The notes beneath the pieces are model-generated. The model searched no databases. It saw only the letters and a list, made by a program, of their open reading frames with translations, and was not told the origin of the DNA. A DNA stretch of 64,000 nt, taken from contig NZ_JACHMX010000001.1 of assembly GCF_014205155.1 (NCBI RefSeq), positions 1,426,001 through 1,490,000 on the forward strand. Reading direction: 5' to 3'. The DNA comes from Amycolatopsis umgeniensis (lineage in GTDB: Bacteria > Actinomycetota > Actinomycetes > Mycobacteriales > Pseudonocardiaceae). The translations under genes and the position numbers were made by a program. The stretch's first letter is position 1, and every line of letters starts with the position of its first letter. Below, one piece after another: positions 39,669-48,317 of the stretch.

Positions 39669-40547
39669 CGACCGGCCGCCGAGGAACGAGACGGCTCCCA
39701 CCGCGGCGACGACGAGCGCACAGCCCGCCAGTTGCAGCGGCGTGGGCCACTGGCCGAGCAGGAGGGCCCCGAACAGGATCGCGGCGGCGGGTTGCAGCAT
39801 GAGCACGGCGGACCCGCCGCTCGCGGGCAGGGCGGACAGCGCCTTCCCGATCAGGAGCCAGCCGACCACCTGCCCGGTCATGGCCAGCACGAGCAGCCAC
39901 ACCAGCGCCGAAACCGGCGGCGTCACGTCGAGGTTTCCGGCCAGCAGCCCCGAAACGCCACCCACACTCGCGGAGGCCGCGGTCACGGTGGCGAGCATCG
40001 TCGTGCGGCCGCCTTCGGTTCCGGCGCGCCGCAACAGGAGGAGGTAACCGGCGTAGGCCACGCCCGCCAGCAACGCCATGACGGTGCCGTACCAGGGATC
40101 GCTGCCCGCGGCGCCGCCGTCCGCGAGTCCCCCGGCCAGCGCCGTCCCCGCCAGCATGAGCGGGATCGACAGCCAGAAGAGCCGTGACGGCCGCTCGCCG
40201 AACCACAGCAGCCCGGCGAGCGGGACCAGGACGACCTGGACGTTGACCAGCGCGGTCGCGACACCCGCGCCGACGGAGAGGATCGCCTCGCTCCACAGCA
40301 CCATGTCGATGCCGAGCAGGACACCCGCCAGCACGTGCCGCCGCCGCGCGGCCGGGGTGGGACGGTGCCCGCGCTCTCGCGTTCGCGCCAGCGCCACGAG
40401 GATCGGCAACGCGAACAGGCAGCGGAAGAACGTCGCCGTCGTCGAACTCGTGCCGGACAGGGCGACGAGCGGGGCGGACAGGGCGATCGCGAGGGCACCG
40501 AGTACTCCTTGTGCGCGCGGATCGGCGAAAACTCTCTGGCGGGCCAT
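39582..40547 (-). CDS. EamA/DMT-family transporter
   Basis: A 321-aa membrane protein with ten predicted helices in two EamA halves (GIDMVLWSEAILSVGAGVATAL and LVLAMTGQVVGWLLIGKALS). The family exports amino acids or metabolites. It is divergent from a LysR regulator. The last 28 residues (GRSSRDHEHRPVPGLDE...) are encoded opposite the Usp gene and look like an extension past the normal end, probably after loss of an earlier stop. Confidence 0.9.
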   Translation of the reverse strand: MARQRVFADPRAQGVLGALAIALSAPLVALSGTSSTTATFFRCLFALPILVALARTRERGHRPTPAARRRHVLAGVLLGIDMVLWSEAILSVGAGVATALVNVQVVLVPLAGLLWFGERPSRLFWLSIPLMLAGTALAGGLADGGAAGSDPWYGTVMALLAGVAYAGYLLLLRRAGTEGGRTTMLATVTAASASVGGVSGLLAGNLDVTPPVSALVWLLVLAMTGQVVGWLLIGKALSALPASGGSAVLMLQPAAAILFGALLLGQWPTPLQLAGCALVVAAVGAVSFLGGRSSRDHEHRPVPGLDELRRDGAREPVARLL

Positions 40548-40592
40548 GGATTCGATTCGACCGCACGACGACGGGGAGGACCAGCGAGATCC

Positions 40593-40611
40593 TCTTACCC
40601 CGAGGGTTAAG
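40593..40611. promoter_or_regulatory. LysR-type box between the EamA and LysR genes
   Basis: Near-palindrome CTTACCC-CGA-GGGTTAAG directly before the LysR ATG (one base short of perfect), in the 72-bp divergent gap. Confidence 0.5.
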
Positions 40612-40619
40612 CTCGGCTA

Positions 40620-41534
40620 ATGAGTGGCGATCTGTCCAATGTGGAGCGGCTGCGGATGCTGCACGCGGTGTGGCGGCGGGGATCGCTCGCCGCGGCGGCC
40701 GAATTGCTGCACGTGACCCCGTCGGCGATCTCCCAGCAGCTGACCAAACTGGAACGGGAGGCGGGCACCCGGCTCCTCGTCCGGCACGGCCGCGGCGTGC
40801 GGCTCACCCCGGCGGGGCTGCTGCTCGCGCAGCGTTCGGACCGGGTCCTCGCCGAACTCCGGGCCGCCCGCGCCGATCTGGACTCGCTCACCGGCGAGAC
40901 GACCGGTGTCGTCGAGATCGGCGCCATCCCCTCCGGGGTGCACACGTTCATCACGCCCGCGCTCACCGGCCTCGCCGTACGCCACCCCGGCATCGAGGCC
41001 CGGCTGCACGAGGTCGAACCGGAAGTGGCCCTCCCCGCGCTCGCCGACGGCGTCTTCGACGTCGTGGTCGTCGAGAGCTGGGAGAACCTGCCGCTCACCC
41101 GGCCGCCGGACACCCGCTGGACCGTCCTGCGCGACGACTCGGCGATGATCGTGCTCCCGGCCGGGCACCGGCTGGCGACCGCGGAGTCGGTTCTCGCCGA
41201 AGACCTCGCGGACGAGATCTGGGTCGCCTGGGCCCGGCCCACCCTGGCGAACGCCTGGCTCCGGCAAACCCTGCGCGAACGCGGGATCGAACCGACGGTG
41301 CGGCATACGGTCAGCGGTTTCGGCACCCAGTTCGCCGTCGTCGCCGGGCTCGGCGCTGTCACGCTGGTGCCGAGCATGGCCACCACGATCGCCCCGCCGA
41401 CCGTGGTGTGCACCGCGCTCGGACCCCCGCTGCACCGTCAGCTCTACGCCGTGCAGCCCCAGGGTGAAACCCGGCCGGCGGTCGCCGAATGCGTCACGGC
41501 CCTGGTCGAGGCGGCCCGGTCTTGGGGCGGCTGA
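40620..41534 (+). CDS. LysR-family transcriptional regulator
   Basis: The 304-aa protein has the N-terminal winged helix (LRMLHAVWRRGSLAAAAELL, then LHVTPSAISQQLTKLERE) and a periplasmic-binding-like effector domain from about 90. The divergent EamA transporter is the likely target, as in ArgP/LysG-type export circuits. The ligand is unknown. It is followed directly (no gap) by the convergent serine hydrolase gene. Confidence 0.9.
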   Translation: MSGDLSNVERLRMLHAVWRRGSLAAAAELLHVTPSAISQQLTKLEREAGTRLLVRHGRGVRLTPAGLLLAQRSDRVLAELRAARADLDSLTGETTGVVEIGAIPSGVHTFITPALTGLAVRHPGIEARLHEVEPEVALPALADGVFDVVVVESWENLPLTRPPDTRWTVLRDDSAMIVLPAGHRLATAESVLAEDLADEIWVAWARPTLANAWLRQTLRERGIEPTVRHTVSGFGTQFAVVAGLGAVTLVPSMATTIAPPTVVCTALGPPLHRQLYAVQPQGETRPAVAECVTALVEAARSWGG

Positions 41535-42692
41535 TCAGCCGCGACCGCAGAGGGCGTGATCGATCACGGGGGCCAGCGGGTTTCCCTCCGGCAGTTCGGC
41601 GCCGGGGTGGTACGGCGTGAGGGTGTTGAGCGACACCATCACGCTGCGCTTGCCGTCCTCGGTCACGCCGTTGCCCGTGAGGTAGCCGGGCAGCGCGCCG
41701 CCGTGGCCCCAGTAGTCGCCGCAAGAGCTGGTCAGCTTCATGAGCCCCAGCCCGTACGCCCCGAGCCCCGGCGCGGGCACGGTCTTTTTCATTTCGGCCA
41801 GCAGCTCGGGTTCGAGCACCTCACCGCCCAGCAGTGCCCGGAGGAACTTGTTGCCGTCCGCGGTGGTGCTGTTGATCGAACCGTCCGCTCCCCCGCCCGC
41901 CGACGGGTTCATCAGCGTCACGTCCACCCGCCGTCCGAGCCGCGGCGGATTCGAGCCCTCCACGACGAACCGGTCGTAACCCCGCGCGTGCGGGGCGGGG
42001 ATGAACGGCGACGTGTAGGGGTGGGAGGTTTCCCGCAGGTCCAGCGGCCGGATGATCCGGTCGGTGATCTCCTTTTGCCAGTCCCTACCGGTCACCTTCT
42101 CGGTCACCATCCCGGCGAGCACGTAGTTGGTGTTGGAGTAGCCCCAGCTCGAACCCGGCGCGAACTCCGGCGGCTTGCCGACGGCCAGTTTCACCGCCTC
42201 GGACGCGCTGAGCCTGTCGAACCGATGGCGAAGAAAACCTTCCTCGGTGAAGAGATCCAGCTCCGCCAGATAGTCGTGCAGACCGCTGGTGTGCTGCAGC
42301 AGCTGCCGGACGGTGATGGCGCGGCCGTCGTTGCCGTTCCCGCTCACCACCCCGGGCAGCCATCGATCGACCTTGTCCTCCAAGGAAAGCCGGCCCTCAC
42401 CGACGAGCTGGAGCATCGTCGCGGACAGGAAGGTCTTGCTGAAACTGGCGATCCGGAAATGCGCGTTCCACGGGACCGGGGTCTTGATCCGAAGATCGCC
42501 ATGGCCGCTGCGCACCTTGACGCCGCCTCCGGGCGTACTCACTTCGACGAGAGCGCCCGGCGAACCGTCCGCCACGAGTTTGTCGGCGTCGCGCTGCAGA
42601 GTCCGTTGCAGCTGCGGGGTCGCGGACGCGACGGCCGGGGAAACGAGCGTTGCCGCGCAAAGTGCGGCGATGACCACTGAAGTTCGTTTCAT
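41535..42692 (-). CDS. Secreted serine hydrolase, class C beta-lactamase/DD-carboxypeptidase fold
   Basis: The 385-aa exported protein starts MKRTSVVIAALCAATLVSP with a cleavage site near AVASATP. The three active-site motifs are SFSK (near 82), YSNTN (near 185) and GHGGALPG (near 330), as in Streptomyces R61 DD-peptidase. It may trim cell-wall stem peptides or hydrolyse esters. ATG 42692 was chosen since it begins the signal peptide. Confidence 0.9.
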   Translation of the reverse strand: MKRTSVVIAALCAATLVSPAVASATPQLQRTLQRDADKLVADGSPGALVEVSTPGGGVKVRSGHGDLRIKTPVPWNAHFRIASFSKTFLSATMLQLVGEGRLSLEDKVDRWLPGVVSGNGNDGRAITVRQLLQHTSGLHDYLAELDLFTEEGFLRHRFDRLSASEAVKLAVGKPPEFAPGSSWGYSNTNYVLAGMVTEKVTGRDWQKEITDRIIRPLDLRETSHPYTSPFIPAPHARGYDRFVVEGSNPPRLGRRVDVTLMNPSAGGGADGSINSTTADGNKFLRALLGGEVLEPELLAEMKKTVPAPGLGAYGLGLMKLTSSCGDYWGHGGALPGYLTGNGVTEDGKRSVMVSLNTLTPYHPGAELPEGNPLAPVIDHALCGRG

Positions 42693-42792
42693 ACCGGTAA
42701 AACTACGAAGCATCGCCTCGTCCGGGCATCGGCTTCGAGGACGATGCCGCATACCTCCATGGTACTAACCCCGGGGCGGGGCGTCTCAGGGT

Positions 42793-43155
42793 TCACCCCG
42801 GGACCAGATCCATCCGGAGGAATTCGGTGACCCGGAGCAGCTTGGGCGGACGGGTCACCTCGGCGGGGAGTTCGTCCTCCCCGACCAGCCGCGGAGCGGT
42901 GAGGTCCACCTCCCGCCCGTCGATCCGAAGCCGCGCTCCCCGCGCCGCCAGCACGTTGCGCACCCAGTCCGAATCCGCGCCGTACACCGGGATGAACAGG
43001 TAGCCGCCCTCGACGGGATGCGCGTCGAGCGGTGTGCGGTGGGTCTTCCCCGAGGTACGGCCGACGTGGATCAGCACCGGATACTTCCCACTGGCGATCG
43101 CGCGCGGGTTGAACAGCCGCTTGGTGACACGGCCCCATCGTCTCGGTATCGGCAT
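42793..43155 (-). CDS. Deazaflavin (F420)-dependent nitroreductase-family protein
   Basis: A 120-aa split-barrel protein of the DDN family: GRVTKRLFNPRAIASGKYPV, HVGRTSGKTHRTPLDAHPVEG and ADSDWVRNVLAARGARLRI, the residues that hold F420 and the small-molecule substrate. GGAGAGGAG precedes ATG 43155. It lies 22 nt downstream of a TetR gene, so the two are probably one operon. Confidence 0.87.
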   Translation of the reverse strand: MPIPRRWGRVTKRLFNPRAIASGKYPVLIHVGRTSGKTHRTPLDAHPVEGGYLFIPVYGADSDWVRNVLAARGARLRIDGREVDLTAPRLVGEDELPAEVTRPPKLLRVTEFLRMDLVPG

Positions 43156-43177
43156 CGAGTGCTCCTCTCCTGGATTT

Positions 43178-43825
43178 TCAGAGGTTCATGCCCGGCGGAG
43201 CCACGAGAGCCAGCCGCGCCACCGGCGGCAGCGGCGCCTGTTCCGGTGCGGCCCGGAAAGCCTGGATCACGAGCGCCGCGAAGCGCCGGGACGCCGCGAC
43301 CTGCGCGGCGGGCGAAGTGGCCTGGATCCCGTTGTTGGCCATGAGCATGAGGATCAGGTCTTCGAGGACGAAGTCGGGGCGCAGGTTCCCGCTGTCCTTG
43401 GCCCGGCCAGCCAGCTCGGCGATCGCCTTGAGCGCGTAGTCGCGGTCCGTGGTGAAGTCGATCGCCTTGGGAAAGGCCGAGACGAAGGCCGCGGTGAAGC
43501 CCCTGTCGCGGGCGTGCAGCTCGCAGATCTTCTCGACCACGGAACAGAAGCCGAGCCACGGATCCGGGTCCGCGAGCCCTTCGTCCACGACGAGGTGACA
43601 CAAACGCATCTGGTCGGCGAAGGCCTCCGTCGCCAGGATCTCCTTGGTCGGGAAATGGCGGTACAGCGTGGCGGGGCCGACATCGGCGCGGCGTGCGACC
43701 TCCCTCAGCGGCACGTTCAGTCCTTCGGTGGCGAACAACGCGCGGGCCGCTTCGAGGATGCGTTCGCGGTTGTCCAGGGCGTCGGAGCGCGGGATCCGAG
43801 GCAAACGGCTGGTCACCACTCTCAC
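43178..43825 (-). CDS. TetR-family regulator
   Basis: A 215-aa protein with helix-turn-helix VPLREVARRADVGPATLYRHFPTKEIL (about 38-64) and a TetR_C-type domain common in actinobacterial oxidoreductase regulators. Starts GTG 43825 or GTG 43816 are both possible. A perfect palindrome lies just upstream in the gap to the divergent quinone oxidoreductase, so it likely represses that gene and its own operon. Confidence 0.88.
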   Translation of the reverse strand: MRVVTSRLPRIPRSDALDNRERILEAARALFATEGLNVPLREVARRADVGPATLYRHFPTKEILATEAFADQMRLCHLVVDEGLADPDPWLGFCSVVEKICELHARDRGFTAAFVSAFPKAIDFTTDRDYALKAIAELAGRAKDSGNLRPDFVLEDLILMLMANNGIQATSPAAQVAASRRFAALVIQAFRAAPEQAPLPPVARLALVAPPGMNL

Positions 43826-43834
43826 TTTAGCGAA

Positions 43835-43854
43835 AACGGACGGGGGCGTCCGTT
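43835..43854. promoter_or_regulatory. Operator of the TetR/quinone-oxidoreductase divergon
   Basis: Perfect inverted repeat AACGGAC-N6-GTCCGTT, ten bases before the regulator start and 42 bp before the reductase ATG. A further GTCCG half-site follows. Confidence 0.7.
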
Positions 43855-43896
43855 AACGTCCGCCCGGCCAGCGAACGAAGTACTCAGGGAGATGCA

Positions 43897-44853
43897 ATGC
43901 GAGCAGTCGAGATCCGGGCGTTCGGCGGCCCGGAGGGTCTGGCGGTCGTCGACCGCCCCGAGCCCGTTCCTGTCGCGGGAGAAGTGCTGATCGACGTCGA
44001 AGCGATCGGTGTCGGCGGCGTCGACACCGTGATCCGGAGCGGGGCTCTCGCCGGCTTCGGCTTCCAGGAAGGACATGTTCCCGGCAACGAGGTGGCCGGG
44101 ACCGTCGCCTCGGTCGGCGACGGCGTCGATCCGGTCTGGGTCGGGCAGCGCGTCTGGGCCTTCACCGGCGAGGGCGGCGGCTACGTCGAGCGCACGGCCG
44201 TCCCCGTCGAGCGGATAGTGGCCCTCCCCGAAGGTCTGGCCGCCACCGACGCGGTGGCCCTCGGGACTTCCGGCGTGGTGGCGCATTTCGCGCTCGCCCG
44301 CGCGCCTTTCGCCGCAGGCGAGTCGGTGCTGGTGCGCGGGGCGGCGGGCAGCATCGGGATCATGGCGGTGCAGCTCGCGGCGGCCGGTGGCGCGAGCGCC
44401 GTGGCGGTCACGACGTCTTCGGCCGAGCGTGGCGAACGTCTGCGCGCACTGGGCGCGACCCACGTGCTCGACCGCTCCGGCGACGGGGACGGTCCGGCGG
44501 CTTACGACGTCGTCATCGACGTCGTGTCCGGTGTGGACATGCCTTCGTTCTTGGACAGGCTCGAGCCGAACGGCCGCATGGTGGCTGTCGGCGTGGTCGC
44601 GGGTATGCCGCCGGCGGACTTCGGCGCCAAGTTCATCGCGGCGTTCCGGAAGTCCCTGTCGTTCGCCACCCTCAGCGCGGACACGGTGCCCCGTCCCGAT
44701 CAGCGGGCGGTGGAAGCGGCGCAGTTCGCCGCCGCGGCCCGCGGTGAACTGCGCCCGGTGGTGCACGAGCTGCTGCCGCTGGAGAAAGCCGTTCTGGCGC
44801 ACCGGAAGATGGACGACGGCGAAGTGTTCGGCAGGATCGTGCTGACCCCCTAG
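43897..44853 (+). CDS. NADPH:quinone oxidoreductase, zinc-independent MDR family
   Basis: The 318-aa enzyme has the GroES-like N-domain (GGPEGLAVVDRPEPVPVAGEV abridged by a variable loop) and a Rossmann domain with VRGAAGSIGIMAVQLA (GxxGxxG). The catalytic and structural zinc cysteines of alcohol dehydrogenases are absent. It likely reduces quinones or enones with NADPH. AGGGAGA precedes ATG 43897. A terminator follows. Confidence 0.9.
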   Translation: MRAVEIRAFGGPEGLAVVDRPEPVPVAGEVLIDVEAIGVGGVDTVIRSGALAGFGFQEGHVPGNEVAGTVASVGDGVDPVWVGQRVWAFTGEGGGYVERTAVPVERIVALPEGLAATDAVALGTSGVVAHFALARAPFAAGESVLVRGAAGSIGIMAVQLAAAGGASAVAVTTSSAERGERLRALGATHVLDRSGDGDGPAAYDVVIDVVSGVDMPSFLDRLEPNGRMVAVGVVAGMPPADFGAKFIAAFRKSLSFATLSADTVPRPDQRAVEAAQFAAAARGELRPVVHELLPLEKAVLAHRKMDDGEVFGRIVLTP

Positions 44854-44870
44854 CCGGTCCTTTGTGGAGC

Positions 44871-44899
44871 GCGGTGTCCGGTTCCGATGAGGACACCGC
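44871..44899 (+). terminator. Hairpin terminator after the quinone oxidoreductase
   Basis: Perfect 9-bp stem GCGGTGTCC...GGACACCGC with an 11-nt loop, 17 nt past the stop codon. Confidence 0.65.
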
Positions 44900-44959
44900 G
44901 TCACCCGGTCAGTGCAATTTTCGGCGCCGCAAGCGTTCTTCGCACTAGGCTGCCCACTC

Positions 44960-46021
44960 GTGCCCGATCCGACATCCGAGGGACCCGGTTTCACGGCGGT
45001 CGACCTGCGGCCGCTCGCCGCGGGTGAGGGCACCGGCGCCTACTGCGTGAGCGACGCCGGGATGATCGTGGGCGAGTCGGGTTCGCGGCCGGTGCGCTGG
45101 GACGACGACGGACGGCCCTCACCGTTGCCGATCCTCGACGGCTATTCCGGCGGCCGCGCCGTCAGCGCCAACACCGCCGGTGTCGTCGCCGGCGCGCTCT
45201 ACACCGGCGAGAACCTCCGGCCGGTGTGCTGGCAACCCGATGGCCGGGTGCGGGTGCTCGAACTCCCCTCCGGAATGGTCTCCGGCACGGCGTGCCGGGT
45301 GAACGAACGCGGGTCGATACTGGGGAACGCGATGCGGCCGGGGTACCGCTGGCGGGCTCTGCGCTGGGAACCCGGCGGCGAGGCCGTCGAACTCGGCGCC
45401 CTGCCCGGCGGCGGCGATACCCAGGGCCACGACCTGAACGCGCTGGACGAGGTCGTCGGATCCGCCAAGGACGGCACGGGCGCCCGGACCGCGGTGCGCT
45501 GGACGCCCTCGGGGAAGATCAGCAAACTGCCGCCGCCCCGCCGCGCGACCGCCTGCGGTATCACCGATTCCGGCGCCATCCTCGGCGACGGGGTGGTGTG
45601 GAACCGCGACGGCGGGACGGTCCTGCTCACCGGGGAACCGGAGTTCGTCGCGGGACAGGTCGTCCGGATCACCGGACCCGGTGTCGCGATCGGCTGGGGC
45701 GTGACACCGGACCGGCGCGGCACCTGCGCGCGCTGGGATCGCGACGGGCGGCCCACCGTGCTCCGGCCCTTGCCCTCGGACATCGCCAGTACGTGTTTCG
45801 ACATCGATGACGCCGGGACGGTCGTCGGCGAGTCGTTGAACCAGGGAACGGCCCGCCCCGTCCGCTGGGGCGCCGACGCGACACCGTCCGCGCTCCCGTC
45901 GCCCCGCGCTCTCACGGCGATCGTGGCCCAGCACATCAACGCGGCGGGCGCCGTCATCATCGGCTACGGCTTCGCCACGGACAGCTCCACTTATCGCGGG
46001 ATCGCTTGGCACCGCTCGTGA
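44960..46021 (+). CDS. HAF-repeat-like beta-propeller protein, cytosolic
   Basis: A 353-aa protein built from about seven repeats of the pattern G-x-A-x2-V/I-N/S-D/E-x-G-x-I/V-V-G with RPVRW / RALRW / TAVRW / RPVRWG strands, like HAF-repeat and propeller proteins. No signal peptide is seen from GTG 44960; an upstream ATG at 44912 would not add one. A TAGGCT -10-like box nine bases before the GTG and no ribosome site suggest a leaderless mRNA. Function unknown. Confidence 0.7.
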   Translation: MPDPTSEGPGFTAVDLRPLAAGEGTGAYCVSDAGMIVGESGSRPVRWDDDGRPSPLPILDGYSGGRAVSANTAGVVAGALYTGENLRPVCWQPDGRVRVLELPSGMVSGTACRVNERGSILGNAMRPGYRWRALRWEPGGEAVELGALPGGGDTQGHDLNALDEVVGSAKDGTGARTAVRWTPSGKISKLPPPRRATACGITDSGAILGDGVVWNRDGGTVLLTGEPEFVAGQVVRITGPGVAIGWGVTPDRRGTCARWDRDGRPTVLRPLPSDIASTCFDIDDAGTVVGESLNQGTARPVRWGADATPSALPSPRALTAIVAQHINAAGAVIIGYGFATDSSTYRGIAWHRS

Positions 46022-46033
46022 ACCGGCGGCTCG

Positions 46034-46627
46034 TCAGGCCGTCGCGAGATCGATCGCCCGCCGCATCGCGTCGTCGAGTGGAAGCCCCTCTCGCACGGCC
46101 GTTTGCCCGGCGGCGAAGACGGCACCAGTGACGGCGCCGACGATCGCCGCGGCGTCGATCTCGTCCAGTTCACCGTCGCAGGAGTGGCACAGCGCGGCCG
46201 AAAGCCGCTGCTGAGCGTCGAACGCCCGCTGCAACATCGTCGCGCGCAACGACGGCACCGACGTGATCAGGTCCAGCCGGATCCGCTCCGGCTCGGCCGC
46301 CGGGTCGCGGATCCCGGTCCCCGCCTCGGCAAGCATCCGGTGCATCGCGCGCCGCAGAAGCCCCGCCGCCGTCTCGCCTGGCTCTCGTGCCGCGACCACG
46401 TCCAACCCGGCACGCAGGATGTGCTCGCCGTCCTCGGTGAGGAGGAGGTCCTCCTTCGTCGCGAAGTGATTGAAGAACGTCGCGGTGGACACCTCGGCGG
46501 CGGCGGCGATCTCGGCGGTGGTCGTCCGGTCGTAGCCCTGCTGCTCGAAGAGCCGGTACGCCGTCTCGATCAACGCCTTCCGGGTGCGCCACTTCTTCCG
46601 TTCCCGCAAGCCCACCGGTTCGGTCAT
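46034..46627 (-). CDS. TetR-family repressor of the arylamine N-acetyltransferase gene
   Basis: A 197-aa protein with helix-turn-helix TTTAEIAAAAEVSTATFFNHFATKEDLL (about 36-63) and a TetR_C domain. ATG 46627 was selected over a TTG upstream. It is divergent from the NAT gene with a 76-bp gap full of TTAGAGT/ACTCTAA half-sites. Confidence 0.87.
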   Translation of the reverse strand: MTEPVGLRERKKWRTRKALIETAYRLFEQQGYDRTTTAEIAAAAEVSTATFFNHFATKEDLLLTEDGEHILRAGLDVVAAREPGETAAGLLRRAMHRMLAEAGTGIRDPAAEPERIRLDLITSVPSLRATMLQRAFDAQQRLSAALCHSCDGELDEIDAAAIVGAVTGAVFAAGQTAVREGLPLDDAMRRAIDLATA

Positions 46628-46655
46628 GGGCCCAGCATACTGGAGCCGAGTCAAA

Positions 46656-46689
46656 CTTAGAGCTACTCTAATCTTAGAGTCAGTCTAAG
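46656..46689. promoter_or_regulatory. Operator cluster of the TetR/NAT divergon
   Basis: Core palindrome ACTCTAA-TC-TTAGAGT (46665-46680) is flanked by CTTAGAG (46656-46662) and TCTAAG (46684-46689), so four half-sites stand in tandem. It overlaps where both promoters must be. Confidence 0.7.
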
Positions 46690-46703
46690 ATGATGGAGGC
46701 GGC

Positions 46704-47528
46704 ATGACACTCGACGCGTTCCTCGACCGGTTGGAGTACCGCGACCCTGTCCGGCCCGATCTGGCGACGCTGCGGAACCTGCACCGGGCGTGGCGGCTGC
46801 GGATCCCCTACGAGAACCTCGACATCCAGCTCGGCAGGCCGATCCTGCTCACCCCGGACGCACTGCTCGACAAGTTCACGCGTCGTGGCCGCGGCGGGCT
46901 CTGCTACGAAATGAACGGCGCGCTCGCCCTCCTGCTACGGGCAGCCGGATTCACGGTGACGATCGCGGAAGCCGCGGTACAGCGCGCGACCCGCGGCGAC
47001 GGTCAATGGGGCAACCACATCGCCCTGCTGATCGATGTCGACGGCGAGTCCTGGCTCGCCGACACCGGCATCGGGGACGCGTTCCTCGAGCCGCTACCGT
47101 TACAGGAAGGCACACACTGGCAAGGAAAACTGCCCTACCGGATGGAACGTCTCGACTCCGACACCTGGCGAGTGCACCATCATCCGAACGGCACGATCGC
47201 CTCCTGCGATTTCCGCACCACGCCCCGCGAACTCGCCGAATTCGCCGACCGCGCCCTGACCAGGGACCCGGCCTCCCCGTTCGTCAGAGTGCTTGTGGCA
47301 CAACACCATCGCGACGGTCACGAACTGGCCCTCCGCGCGCGCACGGTCACGCGCGACGGCACCGATCGCCGCACACTGTCCACACTGGGCGAATTCGCGA
47401 GTGCGCTGACGGAATTCCGCGTCCCGCTGGCGGACATCGGCACCGGCGAACTGGCCGTGCTCTGGGACAGGACGAAAGGGCAGCACGAAGCCTGGCTGGC
47501 CATCCAGGCCGACGCCGCGCGAAGGTGA
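46704..47528 (+). CDS. nat: Arylamine N-acetyltransferase
   Basis: The 274-aa acetyl-CoA-dependent enzyme has the complete NAT triad: Cys67 in RGRGGLCYEMN, His105 in WGNHIALL and Asp120 in WLADTGIGD, with IPYENLDIQLGRP at residues 34-46. It acetylates arylamines, hydrazines or aromatic acyl acceptors. GGAGG lies before ATG 46704. Control by the divergent TetR is likely. Confidence 0.92.
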   Translation: MTLDAFLDRLEYRDPVRPDLATLRNLHRAWRLRIPYENLDIQLGRPILLTPDALLDKFTRRGRGGLCYEMNGALALLLRAAGFTVTIAEAAVQRATRGDGQWGNHIALLIDVDGESWLADTGIGDAFLEPLPLQEGTHWQGKLPYRMERLDSDTWRVHHHPNGTIASCDFRTTPRELAEFADRALTRDPASPFVRVLVAQHHRDGHELALRARTVTRDGTDRRTLSTLGEFASALTEFRVPLADIGTGELAVLWDRTKGQHEAWLAIQADAARR

Positions 47529-47554
47529 GTGACACCCCGCCCTACCCTGGCACG

Positions 47555-47982
47555 ATGGACCACAGCGAGATGATCGAGTACGTGCGCGCGCAGCGGACGG
47601 GTGTCGTGTCCACGCTCGGCCCCGGCGGCACACCCCAAGCCGCGTACCTCACGCTCGCGGTGACCGATCGCGGCGAGCTCGTGTTCGACGCGAGCCGGAC
47701 TCCCGCAAGGTCGCGAACCTGCGCCGTGACGGGCGGATCGCGATCGTCGTCGGCGGCCCGGACGGCACGACGCTGCAAGCCGAAGGTGTCGCCGACACTC
47801 CGGCCGGAGACGAGCTCGATCGGTGCCAGGCCGCCTATCTGGCGGCGTACCCGGAGTTCGCGGACTCGATCGGCGGCGGGGGCGTGGTCGTCCTGCGCGT
47901 CGTGCTTCGTTGGGCGAGGTATGGCGATTTTCGTGACGGGGCAGCGGAACTGCGGGAAATCAGGCTGCCTCGGTCCGAGTGA
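47555..47982 (+). pseudogene. PPOX-class F420-dependent oxidoreductase, broken by a 1-nt frameshift
   Basis: The first 48 codons (MDHSEMIEYVRAQRTGVVST ... ELVFDAS) are a typical pyridoxamine-phosphate-oxidase-fold start. Near 47696 the frame shifts; the other frame continues DSRKVANLRRDGRIAIVVGG, PDGTTLQAEGVADTPAGDEL and ends RLPRSE-stop at 47982. Inserting one C in the CC at 47695-47696 restores the usual FDASPDSRKV. Total length is 428 nt, not a multiple of three. It is a recent pseudogene or a sequence error. It begins 26 nt after the NAT gene. Confidence 0.85.
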
Positions 47983-48165
47983 GGAAGGCACGAAAGCGTC
48001 CTTCGCCACGGCCCTGCGCGGCGTGAGCATGGTCGCCCTGCGCATCGTGCTTCAGTGAGCGAGGTATGGCGATTTTCGTGACAGGGCAACGGAACTGCGG
48101 GAAATCAGGCTGCCTCGATCCGGCCGAGGAAGGCACGAGAGCGCCCTTCACCGCAGCCCTGCGCA
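47880..48165. repeat. Imperfect 145-bp tandem duplication of the PPOX gene 3' end
   Basis: The block from about 47880 to 48020 (last 35 codons, stop and trailer) is repeated at 48025-48165, offset 145 bp. GAGGTATGGCGATTTTCGTGA occurs at 47916 and 48061, for example. In copy 2 an upstream TGA and several substitutions make it noncoding. Confidence 0.85.
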
Positions 48166-48279
48166 TTTAGTCGACCGAATGCGGTGGTCGACGGTCGATG
48201 TCACGTCGAGTAGCAGCGACGTTTTGATGGATTCACCTGTCAGTGGTGAATGTGCCGGTTGCGTTGTTGCTTAAAATTA

Positions 48280-48293
48280 CGAACACCTGTTCG
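48280..48293 (+). promoter_or_regulatory. Actinobacterial SOS (LexA) box before the DUF222-HNH gene
   Basis: CGAAC-ACCT-GTTCG matches the actinobacterial SOS box CGAAC-N4-GTTCG exactly. It ends 24 bp before the GTG start; a TATTGT -10-like box at 48306 lies six bases before the start, so LexA would block the promoter. Confidence 0.8.
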
Positions 48294-48317
48294 ACAGTTG
48301 TGCGGTATTGTTGTGGG

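Noticed and set aside
48169..48317. Insertion-sequence or integrase remnant by the DUF222 gene
   Set aside because: No terminal inverted repeats, target duplications or transposase residues were found in the gap.
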